A DNA stretch of 64,000 nucleotides. Source: Tetrastigma voinierianum (lineage: Eukaryota > Streptophyta > Magnoliopsida > Vitales > Vitaceae). Below are positions 12,739-25,150 of the stretch, one piece after another. A program made the translations under genes and the position numbers. The stretch lies in NCBI GenBank assembly GCA_016808115.1, contig JAEQBH010003948.1, positions 310,001 to 374,000 on the forward strand. The letters run 5' to 3'. A model generated the notes under the pieces. The model searched no databases. It had not been told where the DNA came from and worked only from the letters and a program-made list of their open reading frames with translations. Positions within the stretch are counted from its first letter, which is position 1; each line of letters starts with the position of its first letter.

Positions 12739-12756
12739 CTGGTATCGTGAGCTTAG
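12739..12756 (+). promoter_or_regulatory. Primer-binding site, initiator tRNA-Met type
   Basis: CTGGTATCGTGAGCTTAGG lies 2-3 bases after the LTR end. It matches the usual plant retroelement site TGGTATCAGAGC, complementary to the 3' end of initiator tRNA-Met, with a small change in the middle. It gives the element plus orientation. Confidence 0.75.
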
Positions 12757-14900
12757 GCATACGAATACCTGTGAGTTTTGTTTAAACTATCACCAATGGG
12801 TGGTTTGATGAAGAGACAGGTATATGGAAACCTATGGATAGAAAATTTGGGCTTAGCCATGGTTGAGGAAGAGCATCACCACTAGGTGTGGTTCACATGT
12901 TGAGTTTAGGTATTGATTACCTAGAAAATCACTGACAAAACTAGACACTACGCACGTGTGCTGGGATGTGTTTTGTGTGATTTTGGTGAATGATTTAGTG
13001 ATCAATTATTGTGTGAATATGAAAAGTTGGATGATAACGGGTGTATGCCATGTCAAGCTTGTATAGAATTGTCAGGTGTGCTTAAGTGGTTAGCACATGG
13101 GTGTTGGAACATGTTTAGGAGTTTTTACAAAGGTGTAAAAACTCGATAAAGAGAATAAATGGAAATAAATTGAAAAATTTAGTGGGTTTAAAGGTGAAGA
13201 AATTTAAATTTTAAGGTTTTACGTTGTAAACTTAGTAGTCAAATCAAATAAATTTTACTAAATTTATTTTGATTTGTGGAAGATGAGAAGAAATTTTATG
13301 ACAAGAAAATAAATTTAATAAATTATTTGATGAGCATTGAAGAAAATAATTTTCTATGATTTTACAAGTAGTAAAATCAAGAAAATGGAAGGAAATGAAT
13401 TTTTATAAATTTATTGAGGAGAAAATTTTTCAAAGGGAAATCGAAAAAAATAAAATAAATTTTATAAATTTATTTGGTCGAGAAGAGGAGAAATAATTTT
13501 CTAAGGTTTTATATGGTGTAAAATTGAAGAAAAGTGAAGAAAATAAAATTTTTATAAATTTATTTGAAGTATTATGGAAAATGAAAAAATGATTTTTAAG
13601 ATTTTTTTACATTTTTCCAATTTCTGAAATAAATGAAAAACGAGAAAAATTTTGGTGCGTAAATTTGGAAATGGCTATCTACGCTTTGTATCAGAGAAAA
13701 AAATTAGATTGCAAGGTTCAAGGGAAGGATCAGACAGTAAGACTCGGAAGTTTAGTCGTTAGAAGTATATTGCAATACAGGAATCAGACAGCCGGGAGGG
13801 TCGGGCCGTGGAGGATCAGATCAGAATACGTCCTCAGGCAGAACCGCCGGCTTCGCTATGATGTGTCATCGCAATCTGGGTGTATTGCGGACCAAGGACA
13901 AAGTAGCTCGCACGTCAAGGCCAAGGTGACTGGCGTGGCGCGGAAGCGCTGCAGCGGGCGTCTGCATGGCTGGGCGCCAGGGCGTAAGGCAGGCGCCGCG
14001 CCATGAAGTGACGCTACGGCTACGAAGGCGGGCGCGCGGGCGCTGGCGGGCGCCATGGCGGGCGCGAAGGCAGTAGGCGGCACAAGGCAGTGAAGGCGTG
14101 AGAGCGCGCGCGCGGTCAAGGTGCCTGGCGCTGCGGCCGGGCTGTGGCTGCACCTGCAAGAGACTCGCCACTCGATCCGCTTTCACCGTATTTCCCCGAG
14201 TCACCTCTGGACATTGTTCGAACCCTGGCTCATGAACACCGCTCATCTCAAATTTTTGAAAAAAAAAAATATATTTAAAAAATCAAATAAAATCAAATAA
14301 AATTCTGATAAAATTAAAAATAAAGCCAAAATAAAATTTTTGAAAACAAAATTTTGTTGAAAACAATATTTTAAATGCAAAATTCATTGCGTATACACTG
14401 GGTTATGTGTATGATTAGTGTCTCGGGGCTGTGTTTATGCCTTAGAGACACTGTACTGGATTTAACTACCAATTGAAATCGTGACGCGCTGTAGTTGCAA
14501 AGAGTAGAAACATATAGGCATGGTGAAACGCAAGATAGAAAAGGGTAAACACTAAGGTTACGGGTTACGACTCAAAGATTCGGATCGAAGAAATAAACGA
14601 CTCAAGTGGGCTGGAATTTAGCACCACTTAGGAAAATGAACTAGGGCTCGCTCATGGTTGTCGAGGCTATTAGCACAACAGATCCGATTACTAGTTGGAC
14701 CGAAATGAAGCTAAAGGATTCTCAAGGCTATGTTAATTGCGGTAAATGCGAGTAGAGGATCCAGGACGAGAACGTCCACAAGAATCGGTCAGCAATAATC
14801 AAAGTTTGATCAACTGATTCTCTTGCCGAGGTCGTAGGTATTACAATGCTAGTAGCACTCAAGCAAGTATACAGGTGACAGAAGATCCTAAGAACCCTGG
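12757..14900 (+). other. Gypsy element leader and degraded 5' gag, no intact gene
   Basis: 13,140-13,660 is AT-rich with repeated AATAAATTTTATAAATTTATT-like words. 13,900-14,130 is abruptly GC-rich with repeated GGCGGGCGC and GGCGCC motifs, unlike anything else in the element. Then AT-rich sequence returns to 14,350. The longest open stretches over the GC-rich part are compositional and show no gag similarity. Confidence 0.6.
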
Positions 14901-15140
14901 GAGTTTAGACGCATCATCCTCCGACATTCACAGGGGGAGGAGATCCAATGGTGGCCGACCATTGGTTCATGCAGAACGAGAAAGTGTTAGAGGCTATAGA
15001 GATTACCTCTGACGCGACCCGGATTAGACTAGCTGTGTACTAGCTAGAGAATGAGGCCTATATATGGTGGAATGTGGCAAGGACCTCTGTGAGACCTTGG
15101 GGAGGAGCCGCCAGACGCGAAGCCTCCCCTGTGTGGATTG
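14900..15140 (+). pseudogene. Ty3/gypsy gag remnant
   Basis: The plus strand reads ADHWFMQNEKVLEAIEITSD, then ATRIRLAVY, a stop, LENEAYIWWNVARTSV. This is the core of the Retrotrans_gag domain of Tekay/Del chromoviruses (the WF..E..L and EA..WW motifs). The frame breaks right after. It lies 2.2 kb past the 5' LTR, as expected for gag. No capsid function can be expected. Confidence 0.8.
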
Positions 15141-15779
15141 GGTGGCAAGAATAGATGACATGTCGAAGTCATGAAGTTAGAGATCTGGGACTCTACTCGT
15201 GGGACCTGAGGGATTATGGATGGCAAGTCGAGTTCGAGGTCATCCCGAGAATGGATCGTCGATACTTACTGTGGTCGCCACCGATCAGTGAGCTGCAAAG
15301 GATTACAAATTCTACACGCAGATCTGTACTCCTGTGGTATTTCAGGGGGCAAGCACGATATTTTCCTAGACAAGATAATGAACCAAGTGTCGTGACGCGA
15401 AGGGTTGGCTAGCGAACCTTACTGAGGACGGAAGAGACTAAACTTAGATCTACCGAAAGTAGCTTGCGAATGTGCGGATGTTTTCCGATGAGCCACCCGA
15501 CTACTCCGCATAGGACGAGACTCTGCATTGAGTTACACCCTGGTATATTCACTCCATCTCTATGACTCGTGATAGATGGCACCGTTGAGTTGCGGGAACT
15601 CGTATCCGCCAAAGGGAGCTAATGGACAAGGGGTCATCAGACCGAGCACTTCACCAGCTGGCGCCCGGCTCTATTTATAAGAAGAAGGGCAAGACCTTCG
15701 ACCGCGCATTGTCATGTGCAGCTTGAACAGGTTACATCCGCACCTGCACCTATTACCGAGTGATGATTTATCGGATCGG

Positions 15780-16120
15780 GCTGAGCGTGGAGGCGAAGTC
15801 TACTCAAGATACCTTCAGACCGGTTACCATCACCGAGGTTGTGAGGATGATATCCCTAAGACGCAAGCAGATCGCTGCATGCACTTCTGAAGCCACTGAT
15901 GCCCCTGATTGATGAATGCGCTCAGCTTACATTCATGGAATCTCATGCATAGGTGTTCCAACCCTATCTAGACTGGCCTACGTGGTCTTCGTGGAGACAT
16001 TTCGATCTACCCTACTGAGTGGAGCACAGTACACTGAGGATCGCTTTTGCCGTTTGTCGAGAGACCATCGATGGACGCTGCCCGCAAGTTCGAAGCTGGC
16101 TAATGAGGCGAGATCTTTAG
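15780..16120 (+). pseudogene. Ty3/gypsy reverse transcriptase remnant
   Basis: Across several frames the DNA follows a gypsy reverse transcriptase. CTTCAGACCGGTTACCATCA corresponds to the LRSGYHQ motif, GAGGATGATATCCCTAAGAC to EDDIPKT, and CATTCATGGAATCTCATGCA to the FMDLMHRVF helix. This is followed by a FQPYLD-like stretch at 15,957 and the position of the catalytic VDD box, here altered (GTGGAGACATT at 15,993). 16,020-16,120 continues as the palm/thumb segment (TLRDHR..YAKF). Gag, protease and reverse transcriptase are all out of frame with each other. Confidence 0.7.
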
Positions 16121-17780
16121 GACAATGTGGAAAGCACTCAGAGTGTCGCCGACCGAGAGAAGGTTAAGGCAAAGGATGTGCGCCAAGAGACCGAATGTCA
16201 ATCTTCGAGATAATGAGTTTCTCGGGATTGGCTGACATTAAACACAGAATGGCCGGTTGTCCATTCGACAGATCGTAGACTTCGCCATCGATTAATGACT
16301 CCATGGTTTGGGACACCACCATATGAGAGATCGAGGATACTGGAACACTGGATACGGTGCTGGTAACAAGAGAGAGAGGATCGCCTTTCCTAGTCTCAGG
16401 GAGAGGCAAGACTTCGCTTCACACCTGCCTCGTGACCCCACCTCCCCTCAGGCTAGGATCGAGCATGAGTGACTGAGTTCCCCACACGTGGATCCCAAGA
16501 CTTCAGATCCCGGGCCAATGGTAGAACATGAGAGATATACTATCTTCATACACCCCAAGACGTCGTGAGGAACCAGTTTCAGTTTTGGCTATATAAAGCA
16601 CTTCCAACAACACGTATAGGCGAGTGTGGGTCAAGTCGTGATTGATCGTGGTTACGCACAGACGCAGAGCCGACCTCGTGGTGGTGTAATCTATCGTCAT
16701 GATGTCAGTCGACTTCGGATGAGTCGATAACCACCTGGGTCACGCAATCGACCTACAAAGTGTGGTTATCATCACCCGGTTAATCGATACGGGATTTGGC
16801 TTAGGAGGTTAAGGCCTTAGAGAAGCCAAGTATGTATGTTCTTCCCAGGGATGTGTGGTGAGAGTCGAATCTGACAGTCTGAATTACGAGCGGGAAAATC
16901 TCGCATTCTCGTCATGGTGGAACCGGATCGCTGTCACAGACGGTATAATCATGCCTCGTGCACGTGATGGTCATTCACCACTTATGGTGAGCGTGGGTTT
17001 GAGTTGGTTTTTAGGACTACGTCTCCACGAGACTCACGCTAAATCAGAAATGTAAGAGGCCCTCAAGATAAGCCGTAGTTATGTGACCGAGATGGCACAG
17101 TGGACATGGTTATCACGCATCATAGAGTTATGGATAGAGCTCTGAGTGATCAAGATTCGATAACCCTTGGAAATTGAGATTGGGTGCTGGGTTTGAAATG
17201 ACAAGGGCCTCTGTGAATGGAGGTCATGCATGGCATGTATCGAAATGACAAATTCACTGATTTGCTATGATCAGACCTTGGGAAGGTCGCTACACACCAA
17301 GTAAGGGTCAGGTAGGGTATACGCAAAGTGATTATACATGTGTTGGGAGGACACCAGGAGCACATGTCTCAGTCATAAGGGTAGAGGATTAATCGTCTCT
17401 TACGGAATTCCACAACAATAAGACGCGAGTATGCGAATGGCACCGGGAGGAGGCATTGTATGGGAGGCCATGTAGATCACCGGGCTTGTTTGACCTAAAG
17501 AGAACCCATTACCGGTCTCGACGACCAGAGACACCTGGAGAAGGCGAGCTTTATATTCACAGGCCGTTCTCTCACCCGCCTCGCAGCCCCGCGTAAGAGT
17601 TATGTGACGTGCGACGCCAACCCTGTGGTTCGAGGCTGGTGATCACTTTTCCTTGGAAGGTGAATCTCCGAGAGAAAGTGGGTTGTGGCCTGCCGCTGAA
17701 GCTATCGCCGAGGTTTATCGGCTCGAGATACTCGAGATGTGCACTGTAAATGGCACTAAGTAGCGCTACCGCCCAAAGCA
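16120..17780 (+). pseudogene. Ty3/gypsy RNase H and integrase region, decayed
   Basis: By position between reverse transcriptase and chromodomain this should be RNase H and integrase. Only scattered words fit, such as GACAAATTCACTGATTTGC (17,247) at the place of the DRLTKSAHF integrase motif. No open stretch above about 80 codons is in a believable frame. The assignment rests mainly on order. Confidence 0.5.
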
Positions 17781-17789
17781 TGTCGTGTC

Positions 17790-18075
17790 CACGAGGCGTT
17801 CACTTCCATGCTCCGAGATATACCCGTGATCCACCATGTGGTGGATCGGGGACAAGTAGATATCGACACCTTACCGACCTTCGAGGAGGACCAAGCAGTA
17901 TAGTTGATACCGCGGATCTGCCCTGGCACAAGACCGCGAGGCTAAATGGCAGGCATGGCAAGATTGCGGGAGTGGAGGAGTCAACGTGGGGAGCGAGACA
18001 CGATGCGCTACCGATCCCTTCTTGCCGGATGAACGATGGGCGGTCGCTTCGAGATTTAAATGAAGCACTCATATG
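17790..18075 (+). pseudogene. Integrase C-terminus plus chromodomain
   Basis: The plus strand reads VHFHAPRYTRDP in one frame and FHVSMLR(R)YTRDP across frames at 17,798-17,833. This is the end of the gypsy integrase. It is followed by a chromodomain-like GVEESTWGARHDALP at 17,970-18,012, equivalent to the GVEEATWE.EDAMR consensus of Tekay-type chromoviruses. The chromodomain places the element in the chromovirus lineage, where it targets integration to heterochromatin. Frameshifts break it. Confidence 0.8.
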
Positions 18076-18146
18076 TACGGGTAGAGTGCACGCTGTATAC
18101 GCATGTGAGTGATAGGGATTGTCATGAATTTCGATCTAAATTCCTT

Positions 18147-18161
18147 TAAGGAGTGGGAGAA
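18147..18161 (+). promoter_or_regulatory. Polypurine tract
   Basis: AAGGAGTGGGAGAA directly precedes the 3' LTR start TGTAAGACCC. This is the plus-strand priming site for reverse transcription and confirms plus orientation. Confidence 0.8.
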
Positions 18162-20168
18162 TGTAAGACCCTAGAAATTCCAAATTTTGGAAAAAGGTAA
18201 ATCGTAATTACATAAAATTGTTATTTTAAAAACTGTAATTTATTCTCTAGATCTCACTTACGAAACTGGACAAACTGGGTTGAATCGCCTCGAAAAATCT
18301 AGCTAGCACGTAAAATTTCGTACAATTCCGAGATAGTCGGAGTTGGCACGCTTTACGAGGCATCGCATTTCGTGTCAGAAACGATTTTCGGCGACGAAGT
18401 CAAGATAGCAACAAGTACTCAGTACCATAAGTAGGTATGAGTAGAGAAATGACGAAAAGGATGTCGAGATACAATGTCAAACCGGTGAAAGTTAAGGGAA
18501 TTAATAAATAAAATGGATTAAATGATCAAAGACAAAAGAGCTTACGTTATTCTTCACAAATTGAAATGAGTAAAACAAAAACGGGAGAGAGAGCAGGGGA
18601 GGTAGAACAGAACTGAGTTGGGGCAGAGAGTAGGTCAGTCTGACTCTCTCTCTAAAAATACTCGACGATCCTAATCGTGCTGAAATTTTCTGGCAAGAGG
18701 AGAGAACGCTCACGCGGGGAGTTGTGCTACTGTGGACCCCGGGTTTATAGTTTTGACAACCTCCAAGAGGCAGGATTCTCCCACGGTGTTTATTCCCCAT
18801 TTTTAAGGGTTTTTCACAGCCATAGTTTGAGGCTCAGAAATGCTTTGATTGGTCCTAAAACATGGGACCGAATCAGGAATTTTCGATTTTTGGAGTGGTC
18901 GTGATCGCCTGTAAAACAATTAGGGCTGCTCAAGGCGATGGGTGGCTACACTGTGCATTAAATGCTCAATGATATGCTTCGGGGCCTGAATGGCCGTGAT
19001 CGCGGGTTCACTAAGTGAACCGGTGTTATGGATTTTCCTGGAATAGAAAAGAGGGTTTCACTATTCTAAATAGTGTTCTAAGAATATAATTTCGTAAAAT
19101 TACGTGTTTGGTTAAGTAATTCGAATCGAATTGCTTTCAGGTTTGAACATTAGCCCAAGTGAGCTAATTTTGGTAGTTTAAATGCTAATTTCATAACATG
19201 TTGTATGATATAATTTTTTATGTAAATATATTCAGTATATATATTTGCATGTGGTTTGGGATCAGATCGAATTGGCATACATGTATTCCATGTGCACTAG
19301 AACATCCTAGGATTATAGGAGTTAGTACGAGATGAGTCTAGAGGAAAGTGGTCTCTGAGGGTAGTCCAAATTCAAATAATATATCAACCGTCTGAGCGAA
19401 TCTAGCTTGATATACATTCATCTGAGGGTAGTCCATTGCACTAAATAATATATCAACCGCCTGAGCGGCCCAAATTTGATATGTATTCATCTGAGGTAGT
19501 CCACAAACAATTAATATATCAATCGCCTGAGCGCCCAATCGATATATATTCATCTAGAGGGTTGGCCACCAATAAAAACCATCATTCCTTACACGAGGCT
19601 TAGCGAGTGTGAGAGAGCTCCAGCGAGACTCCTGATCCGAGTCAGTCATGCAGACATTCAAGCAGGACTGCGATCAGCTTGAATGTATGTTTAATTCGGG
19701 AACATTGCACCGCACTTAGGTGGTGAGTATCCACTTGCATGATTCTCCTACTGAAGCTTTAGCTCACTCCTGTCGTGGACTTCTTACAGTACAAGAGCAG
19801 GCGAGACTCGCTCGTCTCGAGGCTATCTTAGAAGAAAGCTTCTGGATTGTGGCTTTGGATTTCATGGGGTATACATGTATTAATGTTAGAATTTTAATAT
19901 GTGTCAGAGCAAGAGTAGTTTATTAACTTTGAAACTATTGGATATAGTTTGATATATTGTGTTGAGTGGCTTGATGGGCCCAAGTGGGTCAGATTGCATA
20001 TATATATTGTATATATTGTTGATCGGGACAGGTTTATACAGTTTTGTACTGCAGAGCTCCCGTATTGAAGGAGACTCTCGCCCGATTTTCTAAAGTGGCA
20101 TCTGCAACCCGACTCCACTCAGACTCAAGGGTCGACGGTAGTCAACTGACCCCTGCTTGGGAGTCACA
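18162..20168 (+). repeat. 3' LTR of chromodomain Ty3/gypsy element
   Basis: Starts TGTAAGACCCTAG and ends GTCACA, matching the 5' LTR over its whole length, including the internal minisatellite. Followed by ACCCA, the second copy of the putative target duplication. Confidence 0.88.
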
Positions 20169-20172
20169 CCCA

Positions 20173-20460
20173 CTATGTCTGTTTATTTAAATATTGAACG
20201 TTTCCATGTACCATGTGAGCTAGGCATGATGAAGGCCGTATTAATTAATATTCTTAATATATAATGATTCTAAAAGGAAAAGTGAATTGAGAAAAATTAG
20301 AATTACATATTTGAATAAATAAATGTAAATTTTAAGGTTTTAAGGAATTTAAAAATTACTTAATTTTAAAAGGCACTAAATTGACAACTTATCATCATGC
20401 AATACTTTCAAACATTAAGGAAAATGAAAGGAGAAGTTTCTCAAGCTTTCCCATTACCAA
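20173..20460. other. AT-rich sequence, nothing recognised
   Basis: Spacer between the gypsy element and the 3' end of the phospholipase D gene. No motif or open frame of note. Confidence 0.5.
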
Positions 20461-20559
20461 AGAGGTGTTTATTTAATATCATAAACTGATATTAATGCAT
20501 CATCATTTAAAATGTTTTCTACTTTGAACTTATTTTCCATACAAAAACAACAAACAAAT

Positions 20560-21279
20560 AACATACATACATACACAATAATTACAACCAAACAGTGCCT
20601 TCTTCTCTGGTCCCGAATTCTCGATTCTAACCTAAGCCACGCAAAGGGTATTATCATCTCGCTTCCTCGCATTTCACCTCAAGCTACCTAAGATGTCACG
20701 TATTTTGCCTCACTTTCGCGATAAACCATTACTCAATTTTGAAGGTTTGATGAGATAGTTATGTGGTTAGAGGCATCGGAAGATTGGTTGATGATCGAAC
20801 TTTACCGCGATAAGGCTTGTCGTGGCCGAGGCGATGTGGTTGCTTTTCCATCTTTGTTCTGGTTAGATGCGCATCAAATACCGCAATAATCTCTTTGTGT
20901 TCTTATTTATATATCACGCGATTAGTTTTGGCAATGATGTTTCACTTTTCTCGCCATTAGAGTCTGCGGTTGGCAAGCAATCCTCGGTGCGCCAGTGCTC
21001 GGCGAGTGACATCCATAGCCATATACTGTATCAAATTACGGAAGATGAATGATATATGAATGCAAATGTTTTTGAAACAATATGAAAAAAAAAAAATGAT
21101 ATGCAAGCAACCTGGCTGCGGGGATGAGTCTTCTTCGACCATGCTTGTATGTTGTGGAGTAAGCGCTGGCTAAAGCGATCTCGGTATCCCTTGAAAGTTG
21201 AACCATCAGGGATCTACGAAGTTGTATTGGCGGATCCCATCAGGACATATTCATCATCAACTATCATCCCTTTGGCATG
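20560..21279 (-). pseudogene. Phospholipase D, 3' exons after the MULE
   Basis: Plant phospholipase D hydrolyses phosphatidylcholine to phosphatidic acid at membranes. Reading the minus strand from the insertion point, 21,279-21,225 gives GMIVDDEYVLMGSAN, the tail of the second HKD motif plus the conserved GSAN. Then, across slips, AWSKKTHPRSQ (21,165-21,125) corresponds to the TWA...PRGQ segment before a conserved intron; a GT follows. The next exon at about 21,030-20,945 reads YGY(R)MSLAEH and EDCLPTAD across frames, matching YGYRMSLWAEH. A last island near 20,590-20,680 fits the KYPLRVD-like C-terminus weakly. All key positions fit, but frames are broken and the gene is physically split. 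Confidence 0.8.
21271..21279. repeat. 9-bp target duplication of MULE (left)
   Basis: TTTGGCATG, repeated perfectly at 30,308-30,316. Nine bp is the standard Mutator-superfamily duplication. On the minus strand it is CATGCCAAA, codons His-Ala-Lys of the PLD HKD motif. Confidence 0.95.
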
Positions 21280-21327
21280 GAGTAGTTCTATTCACACCCC
21301 TTTAATATCTCCACGCACCCCATTACT
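21280..21327 (+). repeat. MULE left terminal inverted repeat
   Basis: Pairs with 30,260-30,307 in inverse orientation, about 80 percent by eye, with the core ACACCCC and CACCCCATTA boxes conserved. Confidence 0.9.
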
Positions 21328-21474
21328 AATTACACCCCAAAATAAACTCTTTACACCCCATTTCTTTCATGACATTCCCGTCCTGCCACTCCGTACCCCG
21401 TAATCCAACCTCCATACGCTGTTCCCCCCAGGCCCATCCTCCTGGGTTTTACCTAAAAACCATCCGAGAACCCC

Positions 21475-22000
21475 AAATCCGGAGATTCAGCAGAACCTAA
21501 ACCAACCGAGAACCCCAAATCCGGAGATTCAACAAGAACCCAGCCTCCAGCCTCCATCCTCCGCACCCAACCCCATCCTCCCTTTGTTACCCAAAACCCA
21601 TCCGACAACCCCCAAATCCGGAGATTCGACAAAAATATCAAGTAAGTTTGCTTTTTGTTGTGTTTATTCTTGCATTTTCACCGTTAAATATCAAGAAATA
21701 TGAAGAAGTTTGCATTTTTTTTTTAAATTCGTCTGGTTTTGGTTTCCGGATTCTATGTTACCGGATTCTCAAATCTGAAGTTGAGCTTCTACTCCGGATT
21801 TCATTGAATCCTGAGATCTTATTTTCTCGGATTTCATGATGTCCGGAGAAAACGATTTCAACCGGATTTCATGATGTCCGGAGAAATTCATGTTATCCGG
21901 ATTTCATGATGTCCGGATGAAGTTTTTTTATCCGGATTCCATGATGTCCGGTAATATGATATCCGAAATTCTCCACTTCAACCGGATTTCATGATGTCCT
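21475..22000. repeat. MULE left subterminal CCGGAT array
   Basis: Three AAATCCGGAGATTC-like words lie at 21,475-21,630. After that, the unit CCGGATTTCATGATGTCCGG recurs about five times between 21,820 and 22,000, often spaced by GAGAAA. CCGGAT and its complement ATCCGG alternate, making many small inverted pairs. Confidence 0.9.
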
Positions 22001-22855
22001 GCTATTTCAAGATTGGGGCGTTGTCCCGATTTCGTGTGTGTACTTTCCCACACTATTTCGCATTATTCACTATACCGTCGACTATATCCAACATGAGGAC
22101 GTATGAAATGGAATGGATAATTACAAAAAGCCGTGATGTAAAATGGACCCGCTATTAACTCGAACGGTGTATCAACCTCCATTTTTTCACAACTGTGCCA
22201 ACAAGTTCCCGAGAATACTCGACATATTTCTAGCCAAACGGGATGTTTTAACATGTTCCACATTCATGTCGCAGATCTTCACAAATAATCATAGTAACTT
22301 AAATTCACCTGCATCTAAAGCAAAAAGGATGATTTGATAATTCATTTAAGTGAAATTTGTTCCCGATATCCAAAGCTACGTAATGAATGATACACATGTA
22401 ATCGGCAACATGGTCATCACAAATATATATCTAAATTCGACCCCTAAAATTTGTTTCTTTTATGCAAATTAACCGCATGTTCTTCCTGCCCAAATCGATG
22501 AGTACTCAAATGCCTCATTAGAATTGATTTCAAAGAACCAATTCCAAATGTTCTCTCCAACCCCGTAGATACATACAGCCCCTTAAACCATGTTTATCAA
22601 ATGAAACATTATCGCTAACTGAATATTCATCCTAAATTTTTATTTCCCAAAATATTTTCCCTATTCCGGGTGGTTTGTTCTTTTCCTAAATTAAGAACAC
22701 AAATCATGGATCGGTTTGCGCCAAGCAAGGCGGATTTCTCAAAAAAATTTTTATGATTATATAATTTAAGATTACAATAGAGTATTTAAAATAATGATTA
22801 TAGAGTATGATTATATTAATTTGCTATCAATGTTTATTTTCTTGGTGTTTTAGAT

Positions 22856-23128
22856 ATGCCACCACGCACTGGTGAGTGATATACATCTAGTGCACCTCGC
22901 AGACGACCTACTGGATCGGAGCGTAGACGACGAGTGCAATTGAGAGAGGTTGAGACAGCAGCAGATCGAGATCCTGGGCTGAAAGCATCCCCGCATGATG
23001 TGGATGAGACTGGCGAGGCCCGAGGGTGTTCCCGGGAGGACCTATCGATAGATGTATATTACGGAGTTTTCTACAAACATATTGCACAAGATATATGTGG
23101 GAGAGGTAAACAATCATTGTCCAAAGTC

Positions 23129-23177
<49 letters not shown>

Positions 23178-25020
23178 GTTAATTTTAGTTACGTGAATCC
23201 TGAATTGTAATTTATTTGCCATTTATATTGTGTAGGATCAAGCACCATTGAAATTGGTAAATCACGGTGCAAAGTCATAGCTATGGGAGCTAGATATGGA
23301 GAGTGTCTCGTATTTATGAGACCGTGCATCGACCGGTCACCGCGACTAGTTGCAATCATCGAGCCGCTTAATGTAATCGATGTCGTCTGGGCCAGGAGTG
23401 GTGGCAGCCAGAGACCACGACATTTCATCTTCCGTTTGGTGAGATGACCATCACGCTAGACGACGTCGCATCCATTTTACACATACCTGTTACTGGATCG
23501 ATGATATCATTCTCACAAATGCGCGGATCGATGCCAATGCTTTATCGGGTGGGAGTTTGCTGGCAACTTGGTTCCACGAGGCATCTCGAGAGACGAGCAA
23601 AGGTCGCTCTCCCCGCCCGACTACCGGGCCGAGGGATCATTTTTCGACTATTACGGATGCCTCATCTCGACAGATGATATCGAAGTTCGCTATCGAGCCT
23701 TCGCCCATCCGGTCGGGTCGCACTCTATTTGCCGACAAGAGTGCAACAAGTGTCGCAGTAGTGTACTTCGAGCTATTCGACCTCAAAGATGGTTGGTAGC
23801 TACGCTTGGGTGCAAATTAAGCTCCAGCTGGGTATATCTGCACAGCAACCGACCACGACTGTGCTCAGGTGCGACGCTGTGGCTACCCGACCTTTCGTAG
23901 TATCGAATGATGACAATTTTTCAATAATTTTTAGATAATTTTCAATTATCGACATATTGATATTAAATTTCTGTCTTAGTTTATTATGTAGGCCTGGATT
24001 TATGAGCACTTTCCCCGATGTTTTCTTCTCCGATTTGTCGTGACATCGAGTCACTTACCACGTGCACCGCGCTGAGGCCACGTGATTCCCGATAGCTCAT
24101 AGCCGGCTCGTGGAGCGAGCCGTAGATCGATTGCGTAGTTCGGGATAAACCGCTGGGAGCCATACGCGGATCATCGTGTCGTGAGCACCTTTCCCGATAT
24201 TGCATGGTATTCTCGATGATAAAGTGCTGACGTGTTGTCGGTTTCTCATATCATCCGGAAAGTGGGTCTTACGCCGCCGCTGTTATTCACCATTCCTCCG
24301 CGGCCTTCTCGCACCTCCACGACCGACCGTATATCTTATTGGATCGGTATCGGGAGAGAGATGGACAGATCACGATCGACCGACGTGAGTCGTGAGGTCG
24401 ACGATGCCGCACTCGTGCTCAGAGAGAGTGTACCGCAGCATATGGCCCGGTATGATCAGATATCCGACCGCATCGCTCAACCTCCACAACTAAGATCAGG
24501 CTTTTACCAGCCGTGCATGCGTGATCTCTCCGCCCTCATTACGCCGCGATCTACCAGTTGATACCGTAGTTAAATACGGACTTCGCTTGACCTTAGTAAT
24601 CTAAATTGTACATAATTTCATATACTTAACTTTTTATTATATTACTAATATTAAGTTCACATATTATTTATGTAGCGTAATGTCAGAGCATTGACTTTAT
24701 TGAGGCATGTGATATCTGGGGAAGAGAGCAGAGTCTTTATTATTTTAGGGTGCACTGAACGAGGCGCATAGCATACTTGCTGAGTCAGATGAGACTTCAT
24801 CTCACAAAGACGCCCATCACTCCGCTACGCGTCCATTTTTTAGCCCTCCCACTTTTGTCTATCCTCCACCAGCATCTGATCCTCCACCACCGATAGTTCC
24901 TCCCCTCCTCCAAAGGATGCGCTTGCTCCTCCAAAGACTGTAGCGGATCCTTCGAAGACTCGTGATCGGATTCTACTCAATCTACCACCGTATAGTCTGC
25001 TCGAAGAGGAAAAAGAAGAC
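22856..25020 (+). pseudogene. Plant mobile domain (PMD) gene carried by MULE
   Basis: A probable start ATG at 22,856 follows a TTTTAG acceptor. The N-terminus is basic (PPRTG.., RRPTGSERRRRVQ). After an intron with a long (AT)n run, the exon from about 23,236 encodes LWELDMESVS and then FHLPFGEMTITLDDVASIL (about 23,420-23,480, across one slip). This is the diagnostic start of the PMD core found in MAIN/MAIL and PP7-long-form proteins. TLFADKSATSVAVVYFELF (23,730-23,790) and AWIYEHFP after an AG at 23,991 are later PMD motifs. The proline/Ser-rich tail ends near 25,000. PMDs of host genes act in silencing and meristem integrity; many others are transposon-borne. Several frameshifts are present. 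Confidence 0.8.
23131..23174. repeat. (AT)n microsatellite in PMD intron
   Basis: Uninterrupted AT dinucleotides of about 44 bp between the first two PMD exons. Confidence 0.98.
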
Positions 25021-25150
25021 TTAGCTTTTATGTTTATGTGTATTAGTTGTTAGACTTTATGTTTAAAAAATGTAATTTGATTAATTTTTATTGTATTATA
25101 TTAGTTGTTACATTAAATTGCTACCGAATAAAAGTACTAATTTGTATTAT
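25005..25150. repeat. MULE internal duplication, copy 1
   Basis: GAAGACTTAGCTTTTATGTT through ATTATATTAGTTGTTA matches 26,306-26,445 at high identity. Here it is the 3' flank of the PMD gene. Confidence 0.85.

Noticed and set aside
13856..14246. Overlapping 87-126 codon open stretches on both strands
   Set aside because: Product of the GC-rich block; Ala/Arg/Pro-rich on all frames with no gag similarity.
14190..14250. tRNA-like TTCGAACCC word near CATTGTTCGAACCCTGG
   Set aside because: No anticodon or acceptor stem can be formed around it; part of the gypsy leader.
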